DNA of 64,000 nucleotides from NCBI GenBank assembly GCA_040285825.1, contig JAUPSS010000007.1, forward strand, positions 1,016,501 through 1,080,500. Direction: 5' to 3'. Below the pieces are notes generated by a model. It was not told the origin of the DNA and made no database searches. It worked only from the letters and a program-made list of their open reading frames with translations. The translations under genes were made by a program, and so were the position numbers. This stretch comes from Eukaryota sp. TZLM1-RC. Its lineage: Eukaryota > Metamonada: BaSk clade. Positions 1 to 10,514 of the stretch are shown here, one piece after another; the stretch's first letter is position 1; the number at the start of each line of letters is the position of its first letter.

Positions 1-396
1 TTCGATCAGTTCATCAAATATTTTGTTTGCTATTTCCATTTTGCTGGGATTTAACCGTCTAGCAGGTTTATGTACTATAGCATTCTCATCTCTAAAGGGG
101 ATTGTTAGAGGATTACAATCGATTCCTTTTCTATTAGGAGTTTCACTAAAAACATCGCTGAATAATTTTAGTAGACTCGTTAATTTTAATTTATTATTAC
201 TATCATCTAAATTTATCTCACATCCAGATCTTGCTAATTGCTCCTCAAAATCAGAAGGACTTGGTGATTGGTTATCTAAGTTCCCAATCGAATGTTGAGC
301 GATCCTAGAGTCGAATTCTGATTCTGCATTTAGCAAAGTGCGGTGTTCTTTGTCTAATCTAATGAAAAGACCATCATCCGTCTGAAGCCCAAGTGC
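1..396 (-). CDS. Pol (reverse transcriptase N-terminal region), partial
   Basis: A frame open for 132 codons from position 396 down to 1 continues the protease without a gap in homology: residues right after the shift (ALGLQ) match the second gypsy element (HLGL). It contains the linker before RT (LLKLFSDVF, then RRLNP and a conserved helix) and runs off the window. Relative to gag it is displaced by one nucleotide at a run of five A (397-401). Removing one A would fuse the frames, so this is either a +1 programmed frameshift, a single-base mutation, or a sequence error. The pol frame has a TAA just upstream of the A run, so any shift must happen within about 25 nt. Confidence 0.7.
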
Positions 397-3300
397 TTTT
401 TAACATGTCTGTCCCTATTAATAATTTGTTCGAACCCGGGATTATGGGAAGAGTATGTTTATAGTGAACTTGTTGCGCAATGCTTCCTACGTTGAACGAC
501 AGAATACCAGTTGCACTCCCTAGCGATTTTGTGGATACGTTATTAGCTGGTAAGAACTTAATAGTATCCTTGCTATTGATTGACATATGGCATTGTTCAG
601 CTAAATCTGCAGTAATAACTGAACAAAACGCAGCCGAATCTATAGTCGCAATCATTTTAATATCATTTATTGATATCTCCAGTCTTAGAAATGGAGAACG
701 CTGGGACCTGACGTGGTTTTCACTAACCGTAGAATTAATATCAAAAATGCTATTGATATCAGAGCTGGTTTGGTGAATTTGTAGAGGAATTAAAAGATTT
801 TGTTGAGCTGTTGGAAAGTTGTTGACTGGGTTTCCTAAATCGGTTGTTGATTGGTTGTGATTGATTGCGTTGATATGTACCCGATTAGGAAAGTTGCCTG
901 TCCTGCTGTTCCGGTTGCTGTTGTTGATCCGTCTGTGAGGAACCGTACTCGAACGGGTCGGTTTTGACTCAGTAGGGGATGCGTTTGATGATATGTCCTC
1001 TGTTGTGTTTATGTTATGTATAGGTCTGTACTGACCTCTTCCTTTATGACCTCTATAACGGCCTCCACGGCCTCTAAATTTGAATCTATGTACACGTCTA
1101 CCACGGCCACCTCGGCCCCTTTCTACACTGCCTCTACTAGCAGGCGCCTCCTGTTCTCCTAATCTGAATCTTTCTTCTTTGGGAACTCTGCTTCTAGCAC
1201 AACGAGGATCTTTGCATTCGAATACAGTGTGGCCAACAGGATTGTTACCTTCGACGTTGCTGCAGAATGTACAGAATTTTGACCCTTCTCGTTCATGCTT
1301 TTCAGGGATGTATTTGTGTTGAGGGGTTCCTCTTGACTTTCCACCTGATCGTCTTGCTCGTTTTGTTGGAGCCTGGGCTGATGGTGTTACTCCTCTTGAG
1401 TAAGTTCTCATTGCCGTGAGTCCCAAAGGAATATCTTCTTCGTTAGCCCTGTTCCTTAGTACATCCATTGTGGGCTTGTTTCCTGCTGTGTAACACCAAG
1501 CGAGGAAATGTCTTCTCGTTGTCGATATCAAATCGAGTAGAGTTGTTTTGTTCGGTGAGTCCCACAAGGATTCCCTAGTCCATACTGGGAGGAGTTCGCT
1601 TGATATAGCAAAGTTATCCAGACCCATAAGGAAGTACTCGGCTATTAGAGCGGGAGATATGGTTATCAACCCACTGCTTCCTCTAATTAAATCGGGGATG
1701 GTTAGGTCGGTCATGTAGGTGGTCATTCTCAAGACGTCTCCAAAATCTTCTACATAACGACCAAACTCGTTGTCAGCCTCATGCCTATTGTGGATTTTCC
1801 TCCAATTTATTCTAGGCTTCATTAGAGCTGTACAAGCCTCATGATATGATGTGAATTGCGTTCTTTTTAACAGAAATACCATGACGTCGGCGTCGGTATA
1901 ATCAACACCGAGTAAACCTTGACTCTGCCATCTAGATAGAAGGCTAGGGTCGATCATGCTGGATATTCCTGTGGGGCAAGTGCTCATCATCATGCTCCTA
2001 AATAAATCATAATGGTGGATTGGGGGTCCGAGCTTATCTGTTATAGCTGGATCAATCCTTACCAAAGGCTGTGTTGTATCCCTGGTGATCTCGTCGCGTA
2101 TATGTTTGGGGAGATCTTTAATCCTATCTTGGGTTATTTCTGCTTGGCCTTCTCCAAATAGCTGGGTAGCTATCATAAAGGCTCTGGTCCAATCTGATTG
2201 ACCTGGGGCTTCGAAGCTTCTATTAGCTATCTTTCGCCCGTATTTATCCCAAGTTTGATATTTTAAAAGAAAAGCTATGATAGACATTTTGTTAATAGGG
2301 TCATCAGCGGATAATCGAGGTCTTTTATAGTCGATATCCTTAGACCGTGGATCAATCTGTCTATGAAGGCTACTAGCTATGCTCATGTCAATAGCTCTTC
2401 TTGAGGATTGTAGGTCCTCAATACGCATAGGTCTATCGGAAGAAGAGTCTCTTACTGAGGGTTGAGGAGGAGCCGTTTCTCCAACGACTGGCCCGTTCAA
2501 CTCAATGTCTTCTCCAATTTCACTTTCCATGGGTTGACAGGAAGTTGGTTCTTCCTGAGGTGCAACGTCTTGTCTTGTTACAGGTTCCGGGTCGTTCACT
2601 GTTGGAACATGATCGGGTATGCTGTCGATAGAGCAGACCTGTATTGGTTGGCTTTTTTCAGAAATTATAGGGGCTACAACAGGCAGTTTGGGAAGGTGGA
2701 GAGATGTGGATGGATCTCCCGTTACCCATTGTCTAAACTCTCGTTGTTTTGTGAACGAGTTACCATGTTGTTGGGTGTAGTTGTTAGGACGGCTCCTATA
2801 CGTGGATACAGCTGATCGTTCCGTATGAATGTTATTTAGAGCGTCTGCATCAAACCAGGGGGTTACTGGTTCAAGCTTGTCTTGTTCACTACTATCCTCC
2901 TGCTCCATAAATTCCCTAAAATATGTGGGAGCACCCTCTGTCAGCTCCGTGTAATTATGGATTTCCGTATCAAAGTTAGGATCAAACCAGGCAGGCAATT
3001 TGGATTGTAGGATGTCTTCCGAGTCGGTCCTACTTCTCTGTTCGATGGAGAGAAACCTTATTCTCCTGCCGTATTGATCTAGGAAGGAGGCCTTCCAATC
3101 CAATCTATCTTTGATGGGAAGAGACATCAATTCATTGATTCTCTTGTCCATTCCAGAGATTCTGGGGCGGCGTTCTGCGTTACGCCCGAATGTCTCTCTA
3201 CTCAATTTATCGAGTGCCTTTATGAGTTCATTCCTTTCATTGAGGGGAATTTCCAATACCTTTTGGGTATCCCCAATCATTCCGAGGGTCTGAAAACCAA

Positions 3301-3976
3301 CGTTTCTGCCTCTTTTTTGAACGTAACTCCATAAAGGGGGAAGTTGCTCGAACAGACAGAAATCTGTTGGTTCGAGGTAAGCCTCCGCGTCCTCTCTTAA
3401 TAACTTGTAGAACCCCTCAGAAGAGTCGTCTTCTCCCTCCATTTCATCTAGTTGAGATTGAATTTCTTCATATTCTCCTAATGGGGAAGACGTGTCTAAG
3501 GTGGGATCTCCATCCGTTCCCTTTGAGACAGGTTCTAGAATTGGGAGGGGAGAGGGAGCCAGGTCCGTTCTCGTTGCCTCTTCCATTGCTTTGAGGGGAG
3601 AGGGAGCCGGGTCCGTTCTCGTTGCCTCATCTGTTTCTTTTTTCCTGAGGGGAGAGGGAGCCAGGTCCGTTCTCGTAACCTCATCTGTTTCTTTTTTCCT
3701 GAGGGGAGAGGGAGCCGGGTCCGTTCTCGTAACCTCATCTGTTTCTTTTTTCCTGAGGGGAGAGGGAGCCGGGTCCGTTCTCGTTACCTCTTCTGTTGTT
3801 GAAGATGGAGGAACCTCGTCCACTCTTTCATCTTCTTCTACATTAAGGGAGGGGGAGGTGGGATCCGGGTCCGTTGCCTCGTTGCCCTCTATATCATGTG
3901 TATGTGACGCTGGTACCTGCTGCATATTAAGTGGTGGATTAGAGTCAGAGATATCTGGTTGGGAGATGTCTGACAT
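374..3976 (-). CDS. Gag-protease polyprotein of the left Ty3/gypsy element
   Basis: A 1200-aa ORF starting at ATG 3976. In order: an acidic, proline-rich N-terminus; a tandem repeat (about residues 60-147) of an 18-residue unit resembling EVTRTDPAPSPLRKKETD, present about five times (54-bp period); a capsid-like middle; a zinc-knuckle-like motif near residue 900 with an enlarged spacing (C-x2-C-x10-H-x4-C); an RGG/RG-rich basic stretch (about 940-985) likely to bind RNA; and a retropepsin-like domain near residue 1110 onward. The active-site triad reads D-S-A instead of the usual D-S/T-G; the element at 38736 has DSG. The frame ends at TGA 374-376, just after the protease's last conserved segment. 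Expected role: particle assembly and polyprotein processing. Confidence 0.82.
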   Translation of the reverse strand: MSDISQPDISDSNPPLNMQQVPASHTHDIEGNEATDPDPTSPSLNVEEDERVDEVPPSSTTEEVTRTDPAPSPLRKKETDEVTRTDPAPSPLRKKETDEVTRTDLAPSPLRKKETDEATRTDPAPSPLKAMEEATRTDLAPSPLPILEPVSKGTDGDPTLDTSSPLGEYEEIQSQLDEMEGEDDSSEGFYKLLREDAEAYLEPTDFCLFEQLPPLWSYVQKRGRNVGFQTLGMIGDTQKVLEIPLNERNELIKALDKLSRETFGRNAERRPRISGMDKRINELMSLPIKDRLDWKASFLDQYGRRIRFLSIEQRSRTDSEDILQSKLPAWFDPNFDTEIHNYTELTEGAPTYFREFMEQEDSSEQDKLEPVTPWFDADALNNIHTERSAVSTYRSRPNNYTQQHGNSFTKQREFRQWVTGDPSTSLHLPKLPVVAPIISEKSQPIQVCSIDSIPDHVPTVNDPEPVTRQDVAPQEEPTSCQPMESEIGEDIELNGPVVGETAPPQPSVRDSSSDRPMRIEDLQSSRRAIDMSIASSLHRQIDPRSKDIDYKRPRLSADDPINKMSIIAFLLKYQTWDKYGRKIANRSFEAPGQSDWTRAFMIATQLFGEGQAEITQDRIKDLPKHIRDEITRDTTQPLVRIDPAITDKLGPPIHHYDLFRSMMMSTCPTGISSMIDPSLLSRWQSQGLLGVDYTDADVMVFLLKRTQFTSYHEACTALMKPRINWRKIHNRHEADNEFGRYVEDFGDVLRMTTYMTDLTIPDLIRGSSGLITISPALIAEYFLMGLDNFAISSELLPVWTRESLWDSPNKTTLLDLISTTRRHFLAWCYTAGNKPTMDVLRNRANEEDIPLGLTAMRTYSRGVTPSAQAPTKRARRSGGKSRGTPQHKYIPEKHEREGSKFCTFCSNVEGNNPVGHTVFECKDPRCARSRVPKEERFRLGEQEAPASRGSVERGRGGRGRRVHRFKFRGRGGRYRGHKGRGQYRPIHNINTTEDISSNASPTESKPTRSSTVPHRRINNSNRNSRTGNFPNRVHINAINHNQSTTDLGNPVNNFPTAQQNLLIPLQIHQTSSDINSIFDINSTVSENHVRSQRSPFLRLEISINDIKMIATIDSAAFCSVITADLAEQCHMSINSKDTIKFLPANNVSTKSLGSATGILSFNVGSIAQQVHYKHTLPIIPGSNKLLIGTDMLKSTWASDG
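3535..3795 (-). repeat. 54-bp coding minisatellite in gag
   Basis: About five tandem units of 54 bp encode near-identical 18-residue blocks. The last two units on the C-terminal side are shortened or altered. Units differ mainly by P/L at one position and V/A at another, consistent with recent unequal exchange or slippage. Confidence 0.85.
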
Positions 3977-4132
3977 GCTGTAAAGTGTCTGAAGATGTTC
4001 GCTAATGCTGAAGTTATGGTATACCTTTTGACTTTAAAATGGCCAATAATTATTGTTGCCTAAAGTCTATTGTAGTAAAGAAAAGTCTGATTTATTTTCT
4101 ATTCATATTATATAAGCCTTAGGGCGCCAACA
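3977..4132 (-). promoter_or_regulatory. Possible 5' LTR/leader of the left gypsy element
   Basis: On the minus strand this begins TGTTGGCGCC and has a TATATAA box about 20 nt in, then an AT-rich leader to the gag ATG. Its length (about 156 bp) is close to the 157-bp LTR of the other gypsy element, whose LTR also begins TGTT or TGTG. No paired copy is in the window and no primer-binding site was identified, so the call is tentative. Confidence 0.35.
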
Positions 4133-5699
4133 CTTCCACCATTTTTATTATTTCATCATTCATCCATATGAATAAAAGTCATTTATGCCATGTATGCGTC
4201 CTCTCGAATATTCCACCTCATCATAAGCATTATTAGGGGAAATGTATTCAAATACAGGGTGTTTGCTACCAGGCCATGGTATTTGGAACAAAGAAAGGAC
4301 AAAGGAATAATGAAATGAAATTGACCACCAAAAAAACCGCCATGGTTGCACCAGTAACTGAACCAACGTAATAGTAACTGAAGGCGTGTGTGTGTTAATC
4401 AATATCTTTCAGAATTTGAACTTTTGAAAGTTTCTTTCAAAATTGCAGTTTAAGTTGCCACATTTCAATAATTAATTCAGGGTTGGAAAACGTTGATGTT
4501 CTGGTTTAATGCGTTCTTCCTTGAAAAACAGTATGCGTTTTGAAATTAAATAGCGAGAGTCCATGTTAAGGGTTTGGTCCTGACCTTCCTAATCACCTGA
4601 TCACGTTTACTATCACGTGATCCTTAGTTTAAAACCTTATTCTGAAGTTTGTAGTTTGATTTTCTTATTCAGTTCTATAAACGTTCTTTTTGACTCTATT
4701 TTATGGACAATTGTGCACCGAAGCCAACAAATAATGGGTGTTCCTTTCTGGAATGTCAAAACTCAACTCACCAGCACCATCATCTTACTTCTACTTTTCA
4801 ATTGAAATTCAATAGCTTAAGCAAAGCAGCAAGCAGAATGAGGACCTTACAGAAGAAAATGCGGTTCAAAAAATACCTTCCCTTTAGATCTCCCTTTTTT
4901 ATCCAGCAGGAAAGGGCACTGGTAAACTGGGATCTGCACGCATAATCTTTCTGTGGAAGGTAATTCAATACAAATACACATGATGGCCATTGATGCAGAT
5001 CCAAAAGCATATTTCCGCGTAATGAAAACAGTACAATCATAATTAACTTTATGAGAACTATTATTTAAATATTATCCAAAACTTACGCTGAGTAAAGTTT
5101 AATTCAGCAAATAGTGAAGTCTTTTTATTTTAGGAATTACACTTTAAATAATTCTCTCCTTATTTAACTTTAGAATTTACTATTGTTGTTGTTGAACTCA
5201 TATTGAATTAGTAGGTTTCTTTGTATTTCGACTGATGACGTGATACTCATTTATGAATCAGTTTTATTAATAAACTTAGATTTCTCTCGCTTCTTCGTGT
5301 GTTCATCTGCCTAACGGCATCACTATCCGTGTAGCTCCTTTTCAATAATTAATCCTCATTTTCAGCTTGAGGCTAAAACAAGGAAAAGTGTATGTTTCTT
5401 AACCTTATTTCTCGTTATTTATTGCAATGTATAGGATATCGATGGATAAATTCTATGAATATTTCTTTCTTAAATATACCATTGCTAAGCTATCGATAAA
5501 TAAATATAAGATTTATTAAACAATAAGATTTATTGCTGTTCTCAGGGTATTAGTAAATGCGAACGATTTCCACTTTGGTAATTCGTACCAACGACTTTAT
5601 GGCAGTTAGTTTCTGCTCCAAGATGCTTTTCACTTAGTAAAGTCATAATTCCGGTTCAACAGCCCTGTTTCGTTCGATCTATCCCAATTCAAGCAAGTA
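4133..5699. other. Intergenic; no gene recognised
   Basis: AT-rich DNA with only short, non-conserved open frames. It holds one copy of a dispersed repeat (4195-4325, listed separately). I see no RNA gene or protein domain. Confidence 0.6.
4195..4325 (+). repeat. Dispersed repeat, copy 1
   Basis: About 130 bp that matches 53285-53420 in the same orientation. Shared blocks include CCACCTCAT, ATAAGCATT, ATTCAAATACA, an AAGAAAGGAC core and an AATTGACC end, with small indels. No coding potential or terminal inverted repeat is obvious. It could be the end of an uncharacterised element. Confidence 0.6.
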
Positions 5700-6873
5700 T
5701 TTATATACAGCTCGACTGTTTTAAATCAAGATCTTCACTCATTGTTATTGGAAAAGGGTGTTTGTGAAAACAAGGGGTCAGATTCTTCACTTTTTGTAAC
5801 CATTGTACCACCAAGATTTGGATTGTGTGCCACTAATGAAGCATTTGTAACAAAAATGAGATTATATTTGAACATCCCCATTAACCAATTATTATCAAAA
5901 GAAAAATGTATTTGTTCGAATTCACCTCAATTCACTTTGCTCCATGCTCTGAATTGCTCTAAATTGATAACTTATTGTTCTTCACTACATGATGCTGTTA
6001 GATACACTGTTTTTAATAAGACACAAACTGCAAGAATATCGTGTATCAAAGAGCCCCTGCTGAAGGAAACACTTTCTCTGAATTATTTTGATTCTGATGA
6101 TAGAGGTGACGTATATTGTAATTGGATTAATAATTCTGAAGCTACTGATGGCTTTGTCTCATGTAATGTTGCAAATGATATTTTGGTTCACAGAAGAAAA
6201 CTTAATCCTGTGGCTGCTCTGAATTTTTAAGCAAAAGAGAAACATAGAAAATATGATAAAAGATACTTCATTACATGATGCTGTAAGAGACACTGTTTTC
6301 AATATGGTACAACCTGCAAGGATATCGTGTATCAAAGAGCCCCTGCTGAAGGAAACACTTTCTCTGAATATTTTTGGTTCTGATGATAGAGGTGATGTAT
6401 ACTGTGATTGGATTGATAATTCTGAAGCTATTGTTGACTTTGTCTCATGTAGTGTTGCAAACGATACTTTGGTTCACAGAAGAAAACTTAATCCTGTGGC
6501 TGCTCTGAATTTTTAAGCAAAAGAGAAACATAGAAAATATGATAAAAGATATTGAAGAGGCTAAGTCTGATAGAAAAACACAGCTGGTTTTGATTGCTCT
6601 CCCATTGTCGATAAACGGAAGATTATCAGTTGAAGCAGAAACTTTTTTGAATGACTTCCAAAAAAATGGTTAAAGAAAAAACAATGAAAAGATTTGATAT
6701 TGTTTTATCGCGCTCTCGGATTCAATTTGCCATTATTAATAGATTACCACGGTTTTTCAATCGAATAAGAGAAGCTTTAGCTAGACAGCAAGCAGATCAA
6801 GATTTTGTAGAGGAAATCTTGGTTCAATGAATTTCGTCTCATTAGTTATGAGTTAATTTAATTCAGTATCTTG
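5700..6873 (+). mobile_element. RLE-type non-LTR retrotransposon, lineage 1, 3' fragment with internal duplication
   Basis: The 5'-truncated C-terminal part of the RT protein best preserved at 53883-56353. It keeps the CxC...H...C zinc motif, the LHDAVRD helix and the RGDV endonuclease core (frame 5742-6230), then repeats that section (frame 6253-6516). The repeat unit is 286 bp (about 5976-6261 and 6262-6547), measured from the shared GAGCCCCTGC at 6051 and 6337. Both units share the same stop in GAATTTTTAAG. The end at about 6873 is the common 3' UTR of the family. Not functional. Confidence 0.85.
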
Positions 6874-7071
6874 TAACGTTATACGAATGCACAAACGCAG
6901 AGTTTTGACCATTTTCAACATGACAAAAAGGGTTTCTATTAAATAAAAAACCGATCATAAAATACATCTACTTTTGCCCGTGTTGCATGCATATGGTCGC
7001 TATTTGAGACGTTTACCGTTGGAATACAAAAATTTCAAAATTTTCAAAACTGAAGTCCCTCATTCAGGTAA

Positions 7072-8493
7072 ATGTCAATCGTCTCATTCTCACCAAACAC
7101 TCTCAACAAACTTTTATCTGACGCTACATACAGTGATGAAATTATATTTTTCAAAGGTCAAACATTTGATGTAACGAAAGCTATCCTTGCCACAAACTCA
7201 AAGTACTTCACCTCTTTATGGTACACGGAGTGTCGTGAGAATGGAGAAAACCTTCTCGATGTGTCCAACTTGCCCGTCTCATCAGAAACCTTCTCAGCTT
7301 TTATTTCTTCCTTCTACGATGTCCCCATGAACGTGACTCCTAGCAATGTATATGAGATCTTCTACCTTGCCAAGCACTTCCAGTGTGATCACCTTGACTC
7401 TCTCCTCATGGAATTTCTACCCTCAGTTCTCGTCCAATGGGAATGGGTAAGTCAGTTTTTGGTTAATTCCAATGCCCAAAGTAATTTGAAAGCGTTGAAG
7501 TTTGTCGGACCTTTCGTTTCCAAAATCGATGGTTTATCAACTAAATCTGGAATTACTTTCAATAATTCCTTCATCAAACCACTTTTGCCGTTCTGTAAAT
7601 GTTCTTCTTCTCTCCAATGGTTTTTGAAATCTTTGATTGTATCCATTCAATCCTTAACAAAAGAAGAGTTGGAATCTATTTTGAACATTCTGGATGTTGA
7701 ATCTCTTTGTTTTAAATATTGGGAAGATCTGCTCCTGAAACCTCTAGATTGTTTTGAAGAGTTTACCGATGTGTTAATGAAATTTCATTACAAGAAATTG
7801 AGACCTTTGTTTTTTGAAACTTTAAGTGCTGAAAATTTGAAATTAAGAGGTGAGTTGGATCAAGCTAATCAAGCTATTGAGGAAAAAGATCTTGTTATTG
7901 AGGAAAGAGAGCAACAACTCGTGCAAAAAGAAGAGCAAATAGTACTTTTGAAGAAGGAGTTGGATGAAGTTAAAGGAGAAGTGCAATCAAAAGCAATTCA
8001 AAACAATTCAAACTTGAGTTTTGGAACATCAAGAAAACATCCAAATCTTAGTGTTTTAAATGGTGGTAGAAAAGTAGTTAATAATGATACTAATTGGCAT
8101 TGGCAGAATATTCTCGGTGAATCTCCTCTACTTCCTGGGAAAGTTTATAAATGGAGGATTTCTTATTCAAGTCTACAGTCAGATTCTGATAGTTTAATGA
8201 TTGGTATTTTACCTGGCAATCACTTCAGTGAGGGTGGTGAGGTTTGTTGTAACACAAATGCTCATTGTTTTTATAATGCTGCAAATAACTTTGTTCAATC
8301 TAGTAGAAATGGAAAATGGAAAGCAGGAGAAATTCTTGAAGTTACGGTTGATCTTGTAAATAATTGTATTACGATCAAAAAAGAAAATGATTCTGCTTTC
8401 AATTGTTCACGGTCAATTACACCTTTATCTGGTGATAATTATTATCTTGTAGGGTGCTTCCTTTTTCAAAATTCTTCTATTGAACTACTTTAG
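7072..8493 (+). CDS. BTB domain protein with coiled coil and SPRY-like C-terminus
   Basis: 473 aa, single exon, ATG to TAG. Residues about 12-115 form a BTB/POZ fold: a segment around FKGQTFDVTKAILATNSKYF matches the typical 'V...F.aHk.vLaa.S.yF' core, and a later helix pair includes VYEIFYLAKHF. A helical middle (about 116-250) resembles BACK-like helices. Residues about 252-305 are a strong Glu/Lys/Gln coiled coil. The last 150 residues contain a W-rich beta region (NWHWQN; GKVYKWRISY; an 'L.VTVDL' strand) resembling B30.2/SPRY-like domains. BTB proteins commonly act as Cullin-3 adaptors or scaffolds; that role here is inference. No intron or signal peptide. AATAAA-like signals lie about 130 nt downstream. 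Confidence 0.85.
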   Translation: MSIVSFSPNTLNKLLSDATYSDEIIFFKGQTFDVTKAILATNSKYFTSLWYTECRENGENLLDVSNLPVSSETFSAFISSFYDVPMNVTPSNVYEIFYLAKHFQCDHLDSLLMEFLPSVLVQWEWVSQFLVNSNAQSNLKALKFVGPFVSKIDGLSTKSGITFNNSFIKPLLPFCKCSSSLQWFLKSLIVSIQSLTKEELESILNILDVESLCFKYWEDLLLKPLDCFEEFTDVLMKFHYKKLRPLFFETLSAENLKLRGELDQANQAIEEKDLVIEEREQQLVQKEEQIVLLKKELDEVKGEVQSKAIQNNSNLSFGTSRKHPNLSVLNGGRKVVNNDTNWHWQNILGESPLLPGKVYKWRISYSSLQSDSDSLMIGILPGNHFSEGGEVCCNTNAHCFYNAANNFVQSSRNGKWKAGEILEVTVDLVNNCITIKKENDSAFNCSRSITPLSGDNYYLVGCFLFQNSSIELL

Positions 8494-10514
8494 TTGTATT
8501 TGATGTCTCAGGGAAATACCAAGGATATGTTTCAAGGATACAATATTTTTCTTTTTTTTGAATTTCGACATCTACAATGTAGGTCTCACACTAATTTTTG
8601 TGAAGTTTTCTCCACTAAATAATAAAATAAATTACAATACATGAATCACAGTGAACGTGATTTCACTAATTAATGTAGTTGCTTATTATCATGGTTATAG
8701 CTTAGGGAGTAACAATATCAATTTTTCACCTTAATTGAGACCAAAACCATATCATTTACCATAAGAAAACTGTTGCTTGTTGAAATTTCTATATAAATAT
8801 ATATGGAACAATAAAGGAAACTCAAATTTTTGATAGTTTCCTTTATTTTTTTTGATTATTTAAATACTTATCAGGGCAATAAGGCTTGTAGTTTGCCAAT
8901 TAAATTTGTAATTATAGAAAAATACACTACCTATTTTAGTAAAAATAGTGAATTTTAGGGGAAAATCCTAAACACCAGAAAATAATAATTCAGTTGAGCT
9001 ATAAACTCCGATTGTATAAAGATGATCGTTATCTCTTTATTTTTGTAAAATAAGAATAATAATAATAATATCCATGTTGGCGTTTATAGGAATATTGCAC
9101 GTTAACTGATCATGTTAATTTATTCTTTCTTCAATAATGACTCTTTGTAACTTAAAGCATATAACAATAAAGTATTGTTCTCAATTCAATACAAACAAAT
9201 ATTTTCCCAAAGTAAAAAAGTATTCTTTTTTGTTCTTTATAACCAATGTGTCTTATAACTCCTCAATATAGGCTTGAAAAATAATTATAAAGTGGAAAGC
9301 AAACTGTGGTTGATTTTCATAATTATATGTGTCAAAAAAAGCTCTTTGAACAATTATATATACCTTTCATAACCATCAATGTTCAATGTCATTCATCAAA
9401 TCTTTGAATGTCATTTGTTTAGAGTACAACGTCTTCATCTTCGATTAGAGTTGCTGGGATCTTATCAAAAAATAAAAAAAAATATTTCTAAATACTGATT
9501 ATTATTTATTGTTCATTTAATAATAGAAAAAGTTGTTGTTGTTTAACATGACGTTTTTGTTGTTTTTTAGTATCTAATTGTTTTCAAAACTATGAACTGA
9601 AATCAATTTCTTCAAAACAAGCTTCCACGGCATCAAACCGCAAAATATGACATTCTAGTTTCAATTCTGGTTTCACCAGAATCAAACTCCCGGTATCCAC
9701 AAACTCAATTACATCACTCGAATTAATTCTGATTGAACTACTTCTTGTAGGACTTGAAATCTCCTAAGGTCAATATTTAAGAAATCTTGAAAAAATAAAT
9801 TCCTTTACCATTGACCTAAAGTAGAAAGTGGAAAGAAGCACTGGTTTTGGGAAAAGTGCTTTTCTCCAATGATTTGTTCGAAACACAATTTCTGTTTCAA
9901 CAATTACCAATCTTATGCAAAACCACCAGAGCCTGATTAAATAAACATCATTCAATGTTTCGTGGCAATTCCATCAATGTGATTTCTTCTTCGAGAAGCA
10001 TTTGCTGTTGTTCACAGATAAGGAGACTGCACACTGCTGCACACCAGTGACAACAAAGTAGATCATTCTGTTGGCGGTCTAAAGCTTATATGATATGATT
10101 AGAAAATAAATCAACTTTCCCCATTGTCTTTCCTTAATCTCTTTAGGCTTACGGCTACAATTCCCAACTATTGACAAAATATAATGTTGGACAATATTTA
10201 CTATTACTATAAGTGATAACTTTCCTTCTCAGATATAGAAGAAATTCAAATCTCCATTGGTTCAGTACAATACAACAAGTGTCACTGATTCAAAATCTGT
10301 AATGCAAAATTCATGGAAATAGAAAATCTCAAAGCAAAGTATTAGTACAAGCATATGATGAATGGATTTAATATCTGGATATTTGGTAACGAAGACTCAT
10401 CAAATTGATTTTGAAAACCTATATTAGAACAAGTAGACTTTGTTGGAACCCCTACTACACTGTAAACCCCTTAAGAGATGATTAACTACTTCAACACCAA
10501 CTCCCACCTAGCCA
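8494..10514. other. Intergenic, about 2 kb, no gene recognised
   Basis: AT-rich sequence with stops in all frames. The only simple feature is an (AAT)n microsatellite near 9051-9071. No tRNA, rRNA or transposon homology to the other relics was noticed. Confidence 0.55.
9051..9071. repeat. (AAT)n microsatellite
   Basis: About six uninterrupted AAT/ATA units in AT-rich intergenic DNA. Confidence 0.8.

Larger units (their letters stand above)
1..4132 (-). mobile_element. Ty3/gypsy-like LTR retrotransposon, cut by the left window edge
   Basis: Read on the minus strand, this is the 5' part of an LTR retrotransposon: a possible 5' LTR and leader (about 4132 to 3977), a long gag-protease ORF (3976-374), and the beginning of pol running off the window at position 1. 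Protease before RT, and a linker with an RRLNP motif just before the RT, indicate Ty3/gypsy rather than copia. The upper limit at 4132 is a TGTTGGCGCC sequence that could start an LTR and is followed by a TATATAA box. The second LTR lies outside the window, so this boundary is inference. The gag ORF is intact over 1200 codons, so this copy looks younger than the one at 38736-45392. Confidence 0.8.

Noticed and set aside
23-298. 91-codon plus-strand frame at the left edge
   Set aside because: It lies opposite a clear pol reading frame with RT-linker motifs.
3492-3983. 163-codon plus-strand frame over the gag N-terminus
   Set aside because: It is the antisense shadow of the 54-bp repeat in gag; the repeat alone keeps the frame open.
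6974-7174. 66-codon frame just before the BTB gene
   Set aside because: Overlaps the BTB start out of frame, with no domain or conservation.
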